Assembly (NCBI GenBank): GCA_900471815.1
Contig: UICE01000007.1
Coordinates: 186,001-250,000 of the forward strand
DNA length: 64,000 nucleotides
Reading direction: 5' to 3'
Origin: Hyphomicrobiales bacterium
Lineage (GTDB): Bacteria > Pseudomonadota > Alphaproteobacteria > Rhizobiales > Rhizobiaceae
The number at the start of each line of letters is the position of its first letter. Positions within the stretch are counted from its first letter, which is position 1. Both the position numbers and the translations under genes were made by a program. The notes under the pieces were generated by a model. It had not been told where the DNA came from and searched no databases. It saw only the letters and a program-made list of their open reading frames with translations. Below, in pieces: positions 10,703-19,353 of this stretch.

Positions 10703-11722
10703 ATGTCACAGCCAACGAATACCCGTATCGTTCTCGCCTCTCGCCCTGAGGGGCGGGTCAAACCTGGGAACTTCCGGATAGAAGAAGCCGCGATCCCAAC
10801 GCCCCGTGATGGCGAAGTGCTACTCAAAATCCTCTATCTGTCGCTCGATCCTTATATGCGCGGCCGGATGGATGATGCAAAATCCTATGCAGCTCCTGTC
10901 GCGATAGATGCTGTGATGGAGGGCGGCACCGTAGCGGAGGTTATTGAAAGCAGGCATCCCGGCTATAAAAATGGAGATTTTGTTCTCTCGCATTCTGGCT
11001 GGCAAAGCTATGCGATTTCCGACGGCGGCGGTTTGCGTAAGCTCGACCCTGAAGTCGCACCACTTTCAACCGCCGTTGGCATCCTCGGCATGCCGGGCTT
11101 TACGGCTTATACGGGCTTACTCACGATTGGCCAGCCGAAACCCGGCGAAACCGTTGTCGTTGCGGCTGCCAGTGGTCCGGTCGGCTCCACTGTCGGCCAG
11201 ATTGCAAGGCTAAAAGGAGCGCGTGCCATAGGCATTGCAGGTGGCCCAGAAAAATGCGCTTTCATCAGGGATGAACTTGGATTCGATGCAGCAATAGACC
11301 ACCATTCGCCTGACTTTTCCGAACAGTTAAAGCTGGCATGCCCGGATGGAATTGACGTCTATTTCGAGAATGTCGGCGGCGCTGTCTGGGACGCTGTCTT
11401 TCCGCTGCTGAATACGTTTGCTCGCATACCGGTTTGCGGCCTCATCGCCCAATATGATGGCCTTGATACGTCCGGTAAGGACCGTCTCCCCCATCTCATG
11501 CGCGATGTCCTGAAGAAGAGCCTCCTGATACGCGGTTTCATACAGCGGGAGTTCGTGGATCAGCGCCCAGCCTTCACTGAAGCTATGGGAAAGTGGCTGC
11601 AGAGCGGTGAGGTGAAGTATCGCGAGGATATTGTCGAGGGCCTCGCCAATGCGCCAGAAGCCTTTATGGGACTGCTTCAGGGGCACAATTTCGGAAAACT
11701 GGTTATCCATGTGACAGATTGA
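10703..11722 (+). CDS. NADP-dependent oxidoreductase, CurA/leukotriene B4 12-hydroxydehydrogenase family
   Basis: 339-aa zinc-free medium-chain reductase. The N-terminal substrate domain carries LSLDPYMRGRMDD; the Rossmann domain follows (AASGPVGSTVGQIAR; GIAGGPEKC) with the typical YFENVGG segment. These enzymes reduce activated C=C bonds of alkenals and alkenones. An ATG four codons upstream exists, but GGGAG lies correctly before the ATG at 10703. Physiological substrate unknown. Confidence 0.92.
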   Translation: MSQPTNTRIVLASRPEGRVKPGNFRIEEAAIPTPRDGEVLLKILYLSLDPYMRGRMDDAKSYAAPVAIDAVMEGGTVAEVIESRHPGYKNGDFVLSHSGWQSYAISDGGGLRKLDPEVAPLSTAVGILGMPGFTAYTGLLTIGQPKPGETVVVAAASGPVGSTVGQIARLKGARAIGIAGGPEKCAFIRDELGFDAAIDHHSPDFSEQLKLACPDGIDVYFENVGGAVWDAVFPLLNTFARIPVCGLIAQYDGLDTSGKDRLPHLMRDVLKKSLLIRGFIQREFVDQRPAFTEAMGKWLQSGEVKYREDIVEGLANAPEAFMGLLQGHNFGKLVIHVTD

Positions 11723-11825
11723 GCAAATGATGCGCGCCGCCAATGCTTGCAGGGACTGGCATTTCTTCACCTTTTCCGCCATATAGACCCGATAGACACG
11801 AAAACTGATGGCAGGACCAGACGGC

Positions 11826-12713
11826 ATGATCACGCGCGCACCCTTCGCGAAGATGAACGGGCTTGGCAATGAAATTATCGTTGCCGACATGCGTGGACGT
11901 GCGGACAGAATTACACCGCAAGCGGCGATAGCGCTTGATCGCGATCCTGCAACCAAGTTCGATCAAATCATGGCGATCCATTCTCCCCACAGCGATGGCA
12001 CGGATGCTTATGTCGAGATCATCAATTCTGATGGTACTCATGCACAAACCTGCGGCAATGGTATGCGCTGCGTCGTGCAGGCGCTCAGCGCCCAGACGGG
12101 CAAGCGCGAATTCTCCTTCGAGACAATCGCGGGAATTCTGACCGCAAGCGAGCACCCGGACGGCCAGATTTCCGTCGATATGGGAAGGCCGCACTTTGAA
12201 TGGCAAGAAATCCCGCTCTCCGAACCCTTCCACGACACGCGTAAGATCGAATTGCAGATCGGGCCTATCGATGCGCCGGTCTTGCATTCGCCTTCCGTTG
12301 TCAGCATGGGCAATCCACATGCCATTTTCTGGGTCGATCAGGATGTCTGGAATTATGATCTGGAACGCTTTGGTCCAATGCTCGAAAACCACCCCATGTT
12401 TCCGGAACGGGCCAATATTTCGATCGCTCACGTAACGAGCCGTAACGCAATAACGCTGCGCACATGGGAGCGTGGTGCGGGCATTACCCGCGCCTGCGGT
12501 TCTGCCGCATGTGCCGCCGGTGTATCGGCGGCGCGCACCGACCGGACTGACCGTGCCGTAACTGTAACTGTGCCAGGCGGCCCGTTGGTTATTGAGTGGC
12601 TGGAAAACGATCATGTCCTGATGACAGGGCCAGCCGAGTGGGAATTTTCAGGCTCTCTCGATCCTCAAAATGGCAACTGGGCACGCAGCGAAGACGCACA
12701 GGGAGCGGCCTGA
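11826..12713 (+). CDS. dapF: Diaminopimelate epimerase
   Basis: Interconverts LL- and meso-diaminopimelate for lysine and peptidoglycan synthesis, 295 aa. Both catalytic cysteines are present, in QTCGNGMRC and [10 protein letters not shown]. The start is the ATG preceded by AGGA at 9-base spacing, which also matches the usual start (M[13 protein letters not shown]); another ATG lies 18 bases upstream. Its stop overlaps the mtaB start by one base (TGATG), so translation is probably coupled. Confidence 0.97.
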   Translation: MITRAPFAKMNGLGNEIIVADMRGRADRITPQAAIALDRDPATKFDQIMAIHSPHSDGTDAYVEIINSDGTHAQTCGNGMRCVVQALSAQTGKREFSFETIAGILTASEHPDGQISVDMGRPHFEWQEIPLSEPFHDTRKIELQIGPIDAPVLHSPSVVSMGNPHAIFWVDQDVWNYDLERFGPMLENHPMFPERANISIAHVTSRNAITLRTWERGAGITRACGSAACAAGVSAARTDRTDRAVTVTVPGGPLVIEWLENDHVLMTGPAEWEFSGSLDPQNGNWARSEDAQGAA

Positions 12714-14008
12714 TGGCTGTGGACGTCGTTACCTTCGGCTGTCGTCTTAACACCTATGAATCCGAGGTGATGAAGCGGGAAGCCGACGCTGCCGGTCTTG
12801 GCACGCTTGAAAATGGCGCAATTATTTTCAACACCTGTGCCGTAACCAGCGAAGCGGTGCGGCAGGCGCGACAAGCGATCCGCAAGGCACGGCGCGACAA
12901 CCCGACTGCCCGGATCATCGTGACGGGTTGCGCGGCGCAAACCGGGGCCGATGAGTTCGCCGCCATGGACGAAGTTGATCTGGTCCTCGGCAATGAGGAA
13001 AAGCTCAAATCCAATTCCTACCGCATGCTGCCGGATTTTGGCGTGAACCAGTTTGAAAAAGTGCGCGTCAACGACATTATGGAAGTGCGTGAAACCGCGT
13101 CACATATGGTAGATGCCATTGAAGGGCGCGCACGGGCATTTGTACAGGTGCAAAATGGCTGTGACCATCGCTGCACCTTCTGCATTATTCCCTATGGCCG
13201 GGGCAATTCGCGTTCGGTGCCGATGGGCGGCGTAATCGAACAGGTCAAGCGGCTTGTCGGCAATGGCTATCATGAAGTGGTCCTGACCGGCGTCGACATG
13301 ACCAGCTATGGGCCGGATCTTCCCGGTAATCTGCGCCTTGGCAAGCTAGTAAAGACCGTCCTGAAAGAAGTGCCTGATTTGCTGCGCCTGCGCCTTTCTT
13401 CCATTGATTCCATCGAGGCCGATGATGATCTTATGGAAGCATTGGCAACCGAGAGCCGTTTGATGCCGCATCTGCATCTTTCGCTTCAGTCCGGTGACAA
13501 TATGATCCTGAAGCGGATGAAGCGTCGGCATTCGCGCGAAAATTCCATCACGTTCTGCGAAACTGTGCGCAGTATCAGGCCGGATATCGTGTTTGGCGCC
13601 GATATCATCGCAGGTTTCCCGACGGAAACAGAAGAAATGTTTGAAAATTCGATCCGCATTGTCGAGGAATGCGGGCTGACAAATCTTCACGTTTTTCCGT
13701 TCAGCCCACGCGAAGGCACACCTGCCGCGCGCATGCCACAAATGAATCGCAGGATAATCAAGGATCGTGCCGCGCGGCTGAGGGCTGCAGGTGATGCGGC
13801 CTATAATAAGCATCTGGGCAGCCTTGTTGGAACGCGTCAGAAAATTCTCGTTGAACGCGAAGGTATTGGCCGCACGGAAGGCTTTACACTTGTCGGTGTT
13901 GATGCCGATGCGGCAGGAACCATCATCGAGCGGACTATAACAGGGCATGATGGTGACAAACTGTTGGCCAACGCCAGTGACAATGGCAGCAATCGCCACG
14001 CGGCATAA
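12713..14008 (+). CDS. mtaB: tRNA (N6-threonylcarbamoyladenosine-37) methylthiotransferase MtaB
   Basis: Radical-SAM methylthiotransferase, 431 aa. The N-terminal UPF0004 domain carries the auxiliary-cluster cysteines (FGCRLN, NTCAVT, GCAAQ). The SAM core has the CDHRCTFC motif (C-x3-C-x2-C), and a C-terminal TRAM-like domain closes the protein. The RLNTYES opening fits MtaB better than MiaB. The frame runs further upstream, but ATG 12713 overlaps the dapF stop and begins the conserved [13 protein letters not shown] segment. Confidence 0.93.
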   Translation: MAVDVVTFGCRLNTYESEVMKREADAAGLGTLENGAIIFNTCAVTSEAVRQARQAIRKARRDNPTARIIVTGCAAQTGADEFAAMDEVDLVLGNEEKLKSNSYRMLPDFGVNQFEKVRVNDIMEVRETASHMVDAIEGRARAFVQVQNGCDHRCTFCIIPYGRGNSRSVPMGGVIEQVKRLVGNGYHEVVLTGVDMTSYGPDLPGNLRLGKLVKTVLKEVPDLLRLRLSSIDSIEADDDLMEALATESRLMPHLHLSLQSGDNMILKRMKRRHSRENSITFCETVRSIRPDIVFGADIIAGFPTETEEMFENSIRIVEECGLTNLHVFPFSPREGTPAARMPQMNRRIIKDRAARLRAAGDAAYNKHLGSLVGTRQKILVEREGIGRTEGFTLVGVDADAAGTIIERTITGHDGDKLLANASDNGSNRHAA

Positions 14009-14025
14009 AAAGTAAAGCAGCATTC

Positions 14026-15534
14026 ATGGCTCTGGGTTTTATCAAGAAAATATTTTCATTCGGCAAGAAGGAGGTTGAGGAAACCCCTGTCGATATTCCT
14101 CTTATTGAGTCGGATAAGACCGAAACGGTTGAGCAGACCTATGAAGATACTGCTGCGCAGGAAACACTGCCTGTTGGAGAAGAGACTTCTGTCATCGAGG
14201 TCGAAGAGTCTGATGCGCCCGCAGAGTCTGCGGCGCACGTTGAAGAACCCCTGCCCGAACCTGAAATTCTGTCTGAACCTGAGCCCGAGATCATCCCGCA
14301 AGCAGATATCGAGTCAACGGAACCTCTCGAACAGGCGATCATCGAAACCGTTGCTCCGGTTGAGATCAAAACACTGCAGGAAGAGCAGATTGAACCGGTT
14401 ATTGAACCAGAACCGGAGCTTCAGCCTGAACCCGAGTTTGCTCCCGAAACAGCGCCGGAGATTATTTCTGAGCCGGAACCGGTAATTGAAACGCCCGTTA
14501 TCGTGGCACCCGAAGACATGCCCGCGACACCCAAGCCGCTGATCAAGAAAGTTACGGTGTCAAAGACTGTTCAGGAAAAGCAGGACGAAGAACCACAACC
14601 GGTAGAACCGGAAAAACGCATCAGCTGGTTTGAACGCCTTCGCAAAGGGCTATCGCGTTCCTCGCAACAACTTGGCGATTCTATCGGTGGTATCTTCACA
14701 AGGCGCAAGCTCGATGAAGATACGTTGCAAGACCTTGAAGACGTCCTGATCCAGGCCGATCTCGGGATGGAAACGGCGATCAGGATTACAGATGCTTTGA
14801 GCGCCACACGCTACGGCAAGGATATCAGCACTGATGAAGTGCGTAGTATCATGGCAACGGAAATCGAAAGGGTGCTTGGACCAGTTGCAAAACCGCTGGA
14901 ACTGGACCTTTCCCATAAGCCGCATGTCATTCTCGTTGTGGGGGTTAATGGCACCGGCAAGACCACGACAATCGGCAAGCTCGCCGCAAAGCTGACAGCC
15001 GGTGGTCTGAATGTCATGCTGGCTGCAGGCGACACGTTCCGAGCGGCAGCAATCGAACAATTGCACATATGGGGCAAGCGCACTGGCGCGCCGGTCGTCT
15101 CCAGCAAGCTTGGTGCCGACGCTGCCGGACTTGCCTTTGACGCGTGGAAGCAGGCCAAGGAAGCGGGAAGTGATGTTCTGATCATCGACACCGCCGGTCG
15201 TTTGCAAAACCGCGTAGAACTGATGGAAGAACTGGCCAAAATCGTGCGCGTTCTCGGCAAGCATGATCCTGAAGCGCCGCACACGGTTCTGCAGACACTC
15301 GATGCGACGACCGGCCAGAATGCGCTTAACCAGGTTGAAATTTTCCGGAACATCGCGGGTGTCAACGGATTGGTCATGACCAAGCTTGATGGCACGGCAC
15401 GCGGCGGCATTCTTGTCGCCATCTCGGCAAAGCATAAATTGCCGGTTTATTTTATTGGCGTAGGCGAGCAGGTCGATGACCTTGAGCCATTTGCGGCAAG
15501 CGATTTTGCCAAAGCCATTGCTGGAGTTGCATGA
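14026..15534 (+). CDS. ftsY: Signal recognition particle receptor FtsY
   Basis: SRP receptor GTPase, 502 aa. A short basic start ([16 protein letters not shown]) is followed by a long acidic A region (residues about 15-185) dominated by Glu/Pro repeats, then the N and G domains. GTPase motifs: G1 GVNGTGKTT (about residue 307), DTFRAAA, G3 DTAGRLQNR, and [10 protein letters not shown]. Its TGA overlaps the ATG(A) of yciB, so the two are translationally coupled. Confidence 0.97.
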   Translation: MALGFIKKIFSFGKKEVEETPVDIPLIESDKTETVEQTYEDTAAQETLPVGEETSVIEVEESDAPAESAAHVEEPLPEPEILSEPEPEIIPQADIESTEPLEQAIIETVAPVEIKTLQEEQIEPVIEPEPELQPEPEFAPETAPEIISEPEPVIETPVIVAPEDMPATPKPLIKKVTVSKTVQEKQDEEPQPVEPEKRISWFERLRKGLSRSSQQLGDSIGGIFTRRKLDEDTLQDLEDVLIQADLGMETAIRITDALSATRYGKDISTDEVRSIMATEIERVLGPVAKPLELDLSHKPHVILVVGVNGTGKTTTIGKLAAKLTAGGLNVMLAAGDTFRAAAIEQLHIWGKRTGAPVVSSKLGADAAGLAFDAWKQAKEAGSDVLIIDTAGRLQNRVELMEELAKIVRVLGKHDPEAPHTVLQTLDATTGQNALNQVEIFRNIAGVNGLVMTKLDGTARGGILVAISAKHKLPVYFIGVGEQVDDLEPFAASDFAKAIAGVA

Positions 15535-16202
15535 TGAACGAACCGATTTTCGAGCGCGATCCATCTGATCCCGCACACAAACAGGTCAATCCATTGCTGA
15601 AACTGGCGCTGGAAATGGGCCCGCTGATGATCTTCTTTTTTGCCAATGCAAAAGGTGAATGGCTGTTGGAGCGGTTTCCGGTATTGTCAAATATTGGCGA
15701 ACCGATCTTCGTCGCCACTGCCCTATTCATGGCGGCAACCTTTATTGCCCTCGGAGTATCCTGGGTCCTGACCCGAAGCCTGCCGATCATGCCACTCATT
15801 TCCGGCATCGTCGTATTGATATTTGGCGCGCTGACGCTCTGGTTGCACAATGAGACTTTCATCAAAATGAAGCCGACAATCGTCAATGCTCTGTTTGGCA
15901 TCATTCTGCTTGGCGGATTATATTTTGGTAAAGCGCTTTTGGGCTATGTTTTTGACAGTGCCTTCAAACTCAATGCTGAAGGCTGGCGTAAACTGACTCT
16001 ACGCTGGGGTATCTTCTTTCTCTTTCTTGCAGTGCTGAACGAAGTGGTTTGGCGCAGCTTTTCGACAGATTTCTGGGTGGCGTTCAAGGTATGGGGCACA
16101 ATGCCGATCACCCTGCTTTTCACCTTCGCGCAAATGCCACTGATCATGAAATATTCGACCGAATCGCCAACCAATGAAAAGGCCGCCAGCAAGAAGAATT
16201 AG
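15534..16202 (+). CDS. yciB: Inner-membrane septation/intracellular-spread protein A family (YciB/IspZ)
   Basis: 222-aa polytopic membrane protein with about five to six hydrophobic segments and the family signatures PLMIFFFAN and KMKPTIVN. YciB affects cell envelope synthesis and septation in enterobacteria. Two in-frame ATGs are adjacent (15531 and 15534); the second has the better spacing (7 bases) from GGAG. It converges on ccmG, and its stop codon lies inside a palindrome. Confidence 0.93.
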   Translation: MNEPIFERDPSDPAHKQVNPLLKLALEMGPLMIFFFANAKGEWLLERFPVLSNIGEPIFVATALFMAATFIALGVSWVLTRSLPIMPLISGIVVLIFGALTLWLHNETFIKMKPTIVNALFGIILLGGLYFGKALLGYVFDSAFKLNAEGWRKLTLRWGIFFLFLAVLNEVVWRSFSTDFWVAFKVWGTMPITLLFTFAQMPLIMKYSTESPTNEKAASKKN

Positions 16203-16222
16203 GGCAAAGTTTGCTCTAATTC
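16196..16222. terminator. 27-bp near-perfect palindrome between convergent yciB and ccmG
   Basis: Arms GAATTAGGGCAAA and TTTGCTCTAATTC flank a single central base; the only mismatch would be a G-U pair in RNA. It overlaps the yciB stop and ends over the ccmG stop codon (16216-16218). The AT-rich arm ends give a short U-rich 3' flank on both strands, suggesting a compact bidirectional terminator. Confidence 0.55.
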
Positions 16223-16815
16223 GACTTTAGCGCGGCCTCTATAGCAGGCATCAAATCTGTACGGATCGTCTCTTCAGAAAATGGTCCGACATGCTTGTAG
16301 GCAATGATCCCATCGCGTCCGATGAGGAATGTCTCCGGCACACCGTACACGCCCCACTCGATTGCCGCGCGGCCATTGAGATCGGCACCAATTGCCCCAT
16401 AGGGATTACCGAGATCCTCAAGAAATCCGACTGCGTTTTCCGGCTTGTCTTTATAATTGAGGCCAGTCAGCACAATCCGCTTGTCCTGTGCCAGCTTCAT
16501 CAACAGCGGGTGCTCCTGACGGCAGGGCAGACACCACGAGCCGAATATATTGACCAGCGTGACCTGACCTTTGAACTTGGACGGATCAAGGCCTGGAACA
16601 GCTTCGCCATCCTTCATGAGTCCCGCAACCGCTGGCAGCGAAACATTCGGTGCTGGCTTGCCTAACAATGCGGAAGGGATGACAGATTCATCGCGGCCCG
16701 AAGCAAGCTGCAAAGCAAAGATAGCCGCAAGAATGATAAACAGGATCAAGGGCAGAAAAACGAAGATTGGGTTGCGCTTGCGAGGCATCGATTGCCTTTG
16801 AACGTCCTCGCTCAT
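16216..16815 (-). CDS. ccmG: Thiol:disulfide interchange protein CcmG/DsbE
   Basis: Membrane-anchored periplasmic thioredoxin that keeps apocytochrome c or CcmH reduced for heme attachment, 199 aa. One N-terminal transmembrane helix (residues about 18-38), then a thioredoxin fold with the active site GSWCLPC near residue 95 and the cis-Pro segment YGVPETFLI. A much longer open frame exists upstream, but the ATG at 16815 overlaps the ccmD stop by four bases and is followed by the anchor. Confidence 0.95.
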   Translation of the reverse strand: MSEDVQRQSMPRKRNPIFVFLPLILFIILAAIFALQLASGRDESVIPSALLGKPAPNVSLPAVAGLMKDGEAVPGLDPSKFKGQVTLVNIFGSWCLPCRQEHPLLMKLAQDKRIVLTGLNYKDKPENAVGFLEDLGNPYGAIGADLNGRAAIEWGVYGVPETFLIGRDGIIAYKHVGPFSEETIRTDLMPAIEAALKSN

Positions 16816-16985
16816 GATGCACCATCTTTGCCGAAACCTGAACGACGGCGGACACCACGCGCTTCGAGGTCGCGCAGGGCTTTGAGTTGGTTGCGCTGGT
16901 CGAGGAGAATCCAAGCGATCAAACCTGACAGGGCTATGCCTGCGGAAAGATAGGAAGCGAGTACGAAAGCCATATGATTGCTCAT
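16812..16985 (-). CDS. ccmD: Heme exporter protein CcmD
   Basis: 57-aa single-span membrane protein. The N-terminus MSNHMAFVLASYLSAG leads into one helix, followed by a positively charged tail (RNQLKALRDLEARGVRRR). CcmD stabilises the CcmABC-CcmE heme-chaperone complex. Its start overlaps the ccmC stop by 1 base and its stop overlaps the ccmG start by 4. Confidence 0.92.
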   Translation of the reverse strand: MSNHMAFVLASYLSAGIALSGLIAWILLDQRNQLKALRDLEARGVRRRSGFGKDGAS

Positions 16986-17749
16986 TATGTGGCCTTTCGT
17001 TCTGCGCTGCGCGCCGCGATACGCCGCATGGCAGTGACCCGGCGACGCCATATCTCATTGCGCATGACCATGATGTGCAATGTGAAGAACAGCAGCGTAA
17101 AACCGATTGCCATAACCAATAATGGCCAGAGCAAGGAAGGGTCTATTGTCGAGCCTCCCATGCGAATAACTGACGCTGGCTGATGAAGTGTATTCCACCA
17201 ATCGACGGAAAACTTGATGATCGGGATATTGACGAAGCCCACAAGCGTGATGATGGCAGTGACCCTTGCGGATCTCGCCGGATCATCCATGGCGCGCGTC
17301 AGCGCAATCACACCAAGATACATGAGAAACAACACAAACACCGAAGTCAGGCGCGCATCCCAAACCCACCATGTTCCCCACATGGGCTTGCCCCAGAGCG
17401 AACCTGTCATGAGGGCGAGAGCTGTAAAAACAGCGCCGATGGGGGCCGCTGCCTTTGCCGCAACATCGGCCAGAGGATGACGCCAGACCAGCGTGCCAAG
17501 CGCTGCAATCGACATGATCGTGTAGCACATCATGGAAAGCCAGGCGAAAGGCACATGGATGAACATGATCTTGACGGTTATGCCCTGCTGATAATCATCC
17601 GGCGCCATCATCGACATCCAGAAACCGATCGCAAGCGTGATCAGCGTTGCCCCGGCAAGCCAAGGCAAGACGCTACTCGCAAGGTTCAAAAACCTTGTCG
17701 GGTTCGCCAGATCGGTCCACCGCCCAGATTTGGATGCCACATTGCTCAT
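16985..17749 (-). CDS. ccmC: Heme exporter protein CcmC
   Basis: 254-aa six-helix membrane protein that loads heme onto CcmE. The tryptophan-rich heme-handling motif WGTWWVWDARLTS is at residues about 124-136, with histidines in the FIHVPFAW loop and near the HQPASV loop. It belongs to the ccmABCDG operon, with a 47-bp gap to ccmB. Confidence 0.96.
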   Translation of the reverse strand: MSNVASKSGRWTDLANPTRFLNLASSVLPWLAGATLITLAIGFWMSMMAPDDYQQGITVKIMFIHVPFAWLSMMCYTIMSIAALGTLVWRHPLADVAAKAAAPIGAVFTALALMTGSLWGKPMWGTWWVWDARLTSVFVLFLMYLGVIALTRAMDDPARSARVTAIITLVGFVNIPIIKFSVDWWNTLHQPASVIRMGGSTIDPSLLWPLLVMAIGFTLLFFTLHIMVMRNEIWRRRVTAMRRIAARSAERKAT

Positions 17750-17796
17750 AAATATCTCTTAGCTTTTCATATTTCGTTGCGCAATTCACCAGTCTG

Positions 17797-18462
17797 TCAG
17801 TCGGCGGATGATTTAAGTGCAGCTGCCGCCGCCCACGGACCGATAACCGCAAAGAACAATGTAATCGCACCTAGAATAAGCAAAGGTGCCAGAAATGGGG
17901 CCGGATCTTCAATTGCGCCATAGGACGCAGATACACCGAAGATGAGCACCGGGATGGTAAGAGGCAAAACAATCACCGAAACAAGCAATCCGCCACGCGG
18001 CAGCGAAACAGCGACCGCAGCGCCAACAGCCCCGATCAGGGTGATTGCTGGTGTTCCAATCAGGAGGGTCAATGTGGTTGCACCAATTGCCAGCGGCTCC
18101 ATGTTCATGAACAGGCCCAGCAAGGGCGCGGCAATAACCAACGGCAAAACGCTCACTGTCCAATGGGCAAGGCATTTCACCAGCACCGTGATCGCCAGCA
18201 AGCGGCGTTCGGAGTTCATGATGAGAAGATCAAGCGAGCCATCATCACGATCTGCCTGAAACAGCCGGTCGAGGCCAAGGAGCGTTGCAAGCAGTGCGCC
18301 GATCCACAGCATGGCCGCGCCAATGCGTGCGAGGAGCTTGAGATCGGGCCCGACGCCGAAAGGCACGACAGCAATCACAGCCAGAAAAAACAATATCCCG
18401 ACCAGTGCGCCGCCGCCCGCCCGTAAACCGAGACGGGCATCTCGCACGAACAATGCGCCCAT
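17797..18462 (-). CDS. ccmB: Heme exporter protein CcmB
   Basis: 221-aa membrane subunit with six predicted helices. It pairs with CcmA as the ABC unit that releases holo-CcmE. The family segment LFQADRDDGSLDLL lies near residue 67. It overlaps the ccmA stop by one base. Confidence 0.95.
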   Translation of the reverse strand: MGALFVRDARLGLRAGGGALVGILFFLAVIAVVPFGVGPDLKLLARIGAAMLWIGALLATLLGLDRLFQADRDDGSLDLLIMNSERRLLAITVLVKCLAHWTVSVLPLVIAAPLLGLFMNMEPLAIGATTLTLLIGTPAITLIGAVGAAVAVSLPRGGLLVSVIVLPLTIPVLIFGVSASYGAIEDPAPFLAPLLILGAITLFFAVIGPWAAAAALKSSAD

Positions 18463-19070
18463 CAGTGAACAGCCTCGAGTGTCAGTTCTTGCGAATGCGG
18501 CAATCCGAGAGGCAGATGCGTGGCCGCCACGATGATACCGCCATTGCCAAGATGAGCCTGCATCAACGCCGAAAACTGTGTTTCGGATGACTTATCCAGT
18601 CCAGCGGTCGGCTCATCCAAAAGCCATACGGGCCTGTCACTGGAAAGAAGCCGCGCTATGCTGGCGCGTCGTTTTTGGCCGGTGGAAAGATAGCCAAAGG
18701 GCAAATGGCTGATATCGGCCAATCCCACCATTTCAAGCGCTTCGGACACATGCCGCGCTCCGCCGCCATAAAAGGATTGCCAAAACCGCAAATTTTCGTC
18801 CAGCGTCAGCGCGGGTTTCATCGCATTCATATGCCCGACAAAATGACATGCCGCGCCCAACGTTTCGAATTGCTCACGATTATCCTGCAGCACTATTTCT
18901 CCCTCGGCTGGCCGCAACAATCCTGCCGCGATTCGCAACAAGGTCGATTTGCCGACGCCATTTGGCCCGGTGATGAGTAGGGCTTCGCCAGCCTGAATGG
19001 TAAAGTTGAGGTCAGAAAACAAGATTTCCCCGCCCCGCTCTCCGCCCAACCCTTTGGCCACTAACTGCAT
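18462..19070 (-). CDS. ccmA: Heme exporter ATP-binding protein CcmA
   Basis: 202-aa ABC ATPase. Walker A is GPNGVGKST (residues about 35-43), the signature region is LSTGQKRR, Walker B is VWLLDEPTAGLD, and the H-loop is in ATHLPL. The slightly divergent signature and short length are usual for CcmA. It is the first gene of the ccm operon and is divergent from acnA across 283 bp. The ccmE, ccmF and ccmH genes needed for the pathway are not in the window. Confidence 0.95.
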   Translation of the reverse strand: MQLVAKGLGGERGGEILFSDLNFTIQAGEALLITGPNGVGKSTLLRIAAGLLRPAEGEIVLQDNREQFETLGAACHFVGHMNAMKPALTLDENLRFWQSFYGGGARHVSEALEMVGLADISHLPFGYLSTGQKRRASIARLLSSDRPVWLLDEPTAGLDKSSETQFSALMQAHLGNGGIIVAATHLPLGLPHSQELTLEAVH

Positions 19071-19310
19071 GAAAAACCCGCTTTTTCTGTTTTGAGCGCA
19101 ACCAAATGACCATTTCGCCGCAGCCCGTATTTTTGCGCCTTACGGTCTGGCACAAATCGCGGAAAAACTCTATATACCAGTCAACCATGCCAGCGGTCGG
19201 CATGGAAACAATTTTGGCCGATCTCAAGCGAATACTTCCCGGTATTTGCTGGGACGGACAGCGGAAATGACTGCACCCGCACCTTAGCGCGTCCTTGAAA
19301 CGCGGCAAAG

Positions 19311-19350
19311 GCGTTCGTCCCGGGTTAGGCCGCAGCATAAGGACGAACGC
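19311..19350 (+). promoter_or_regulatory. Hairpin sequestering the acnA ribosome binding site
   Basis: A perfect 10-bp inverted repeat (GCGTTCGTCC / GGACGAACGC) with a 20-base loop ends three bases before the acnA ATG. The 3' arm includes the GGA of the AAGGA Shine-Dalgarno at 19339-19343. Folded RNA would hide the ribosome binding site, so translation of aconitase could depend on a partner, temperature, or alternative folding. The structure is seen in the sequence; the control is inferred. Confidence 0.6.
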
Positions 19351-19353
19351 AAA

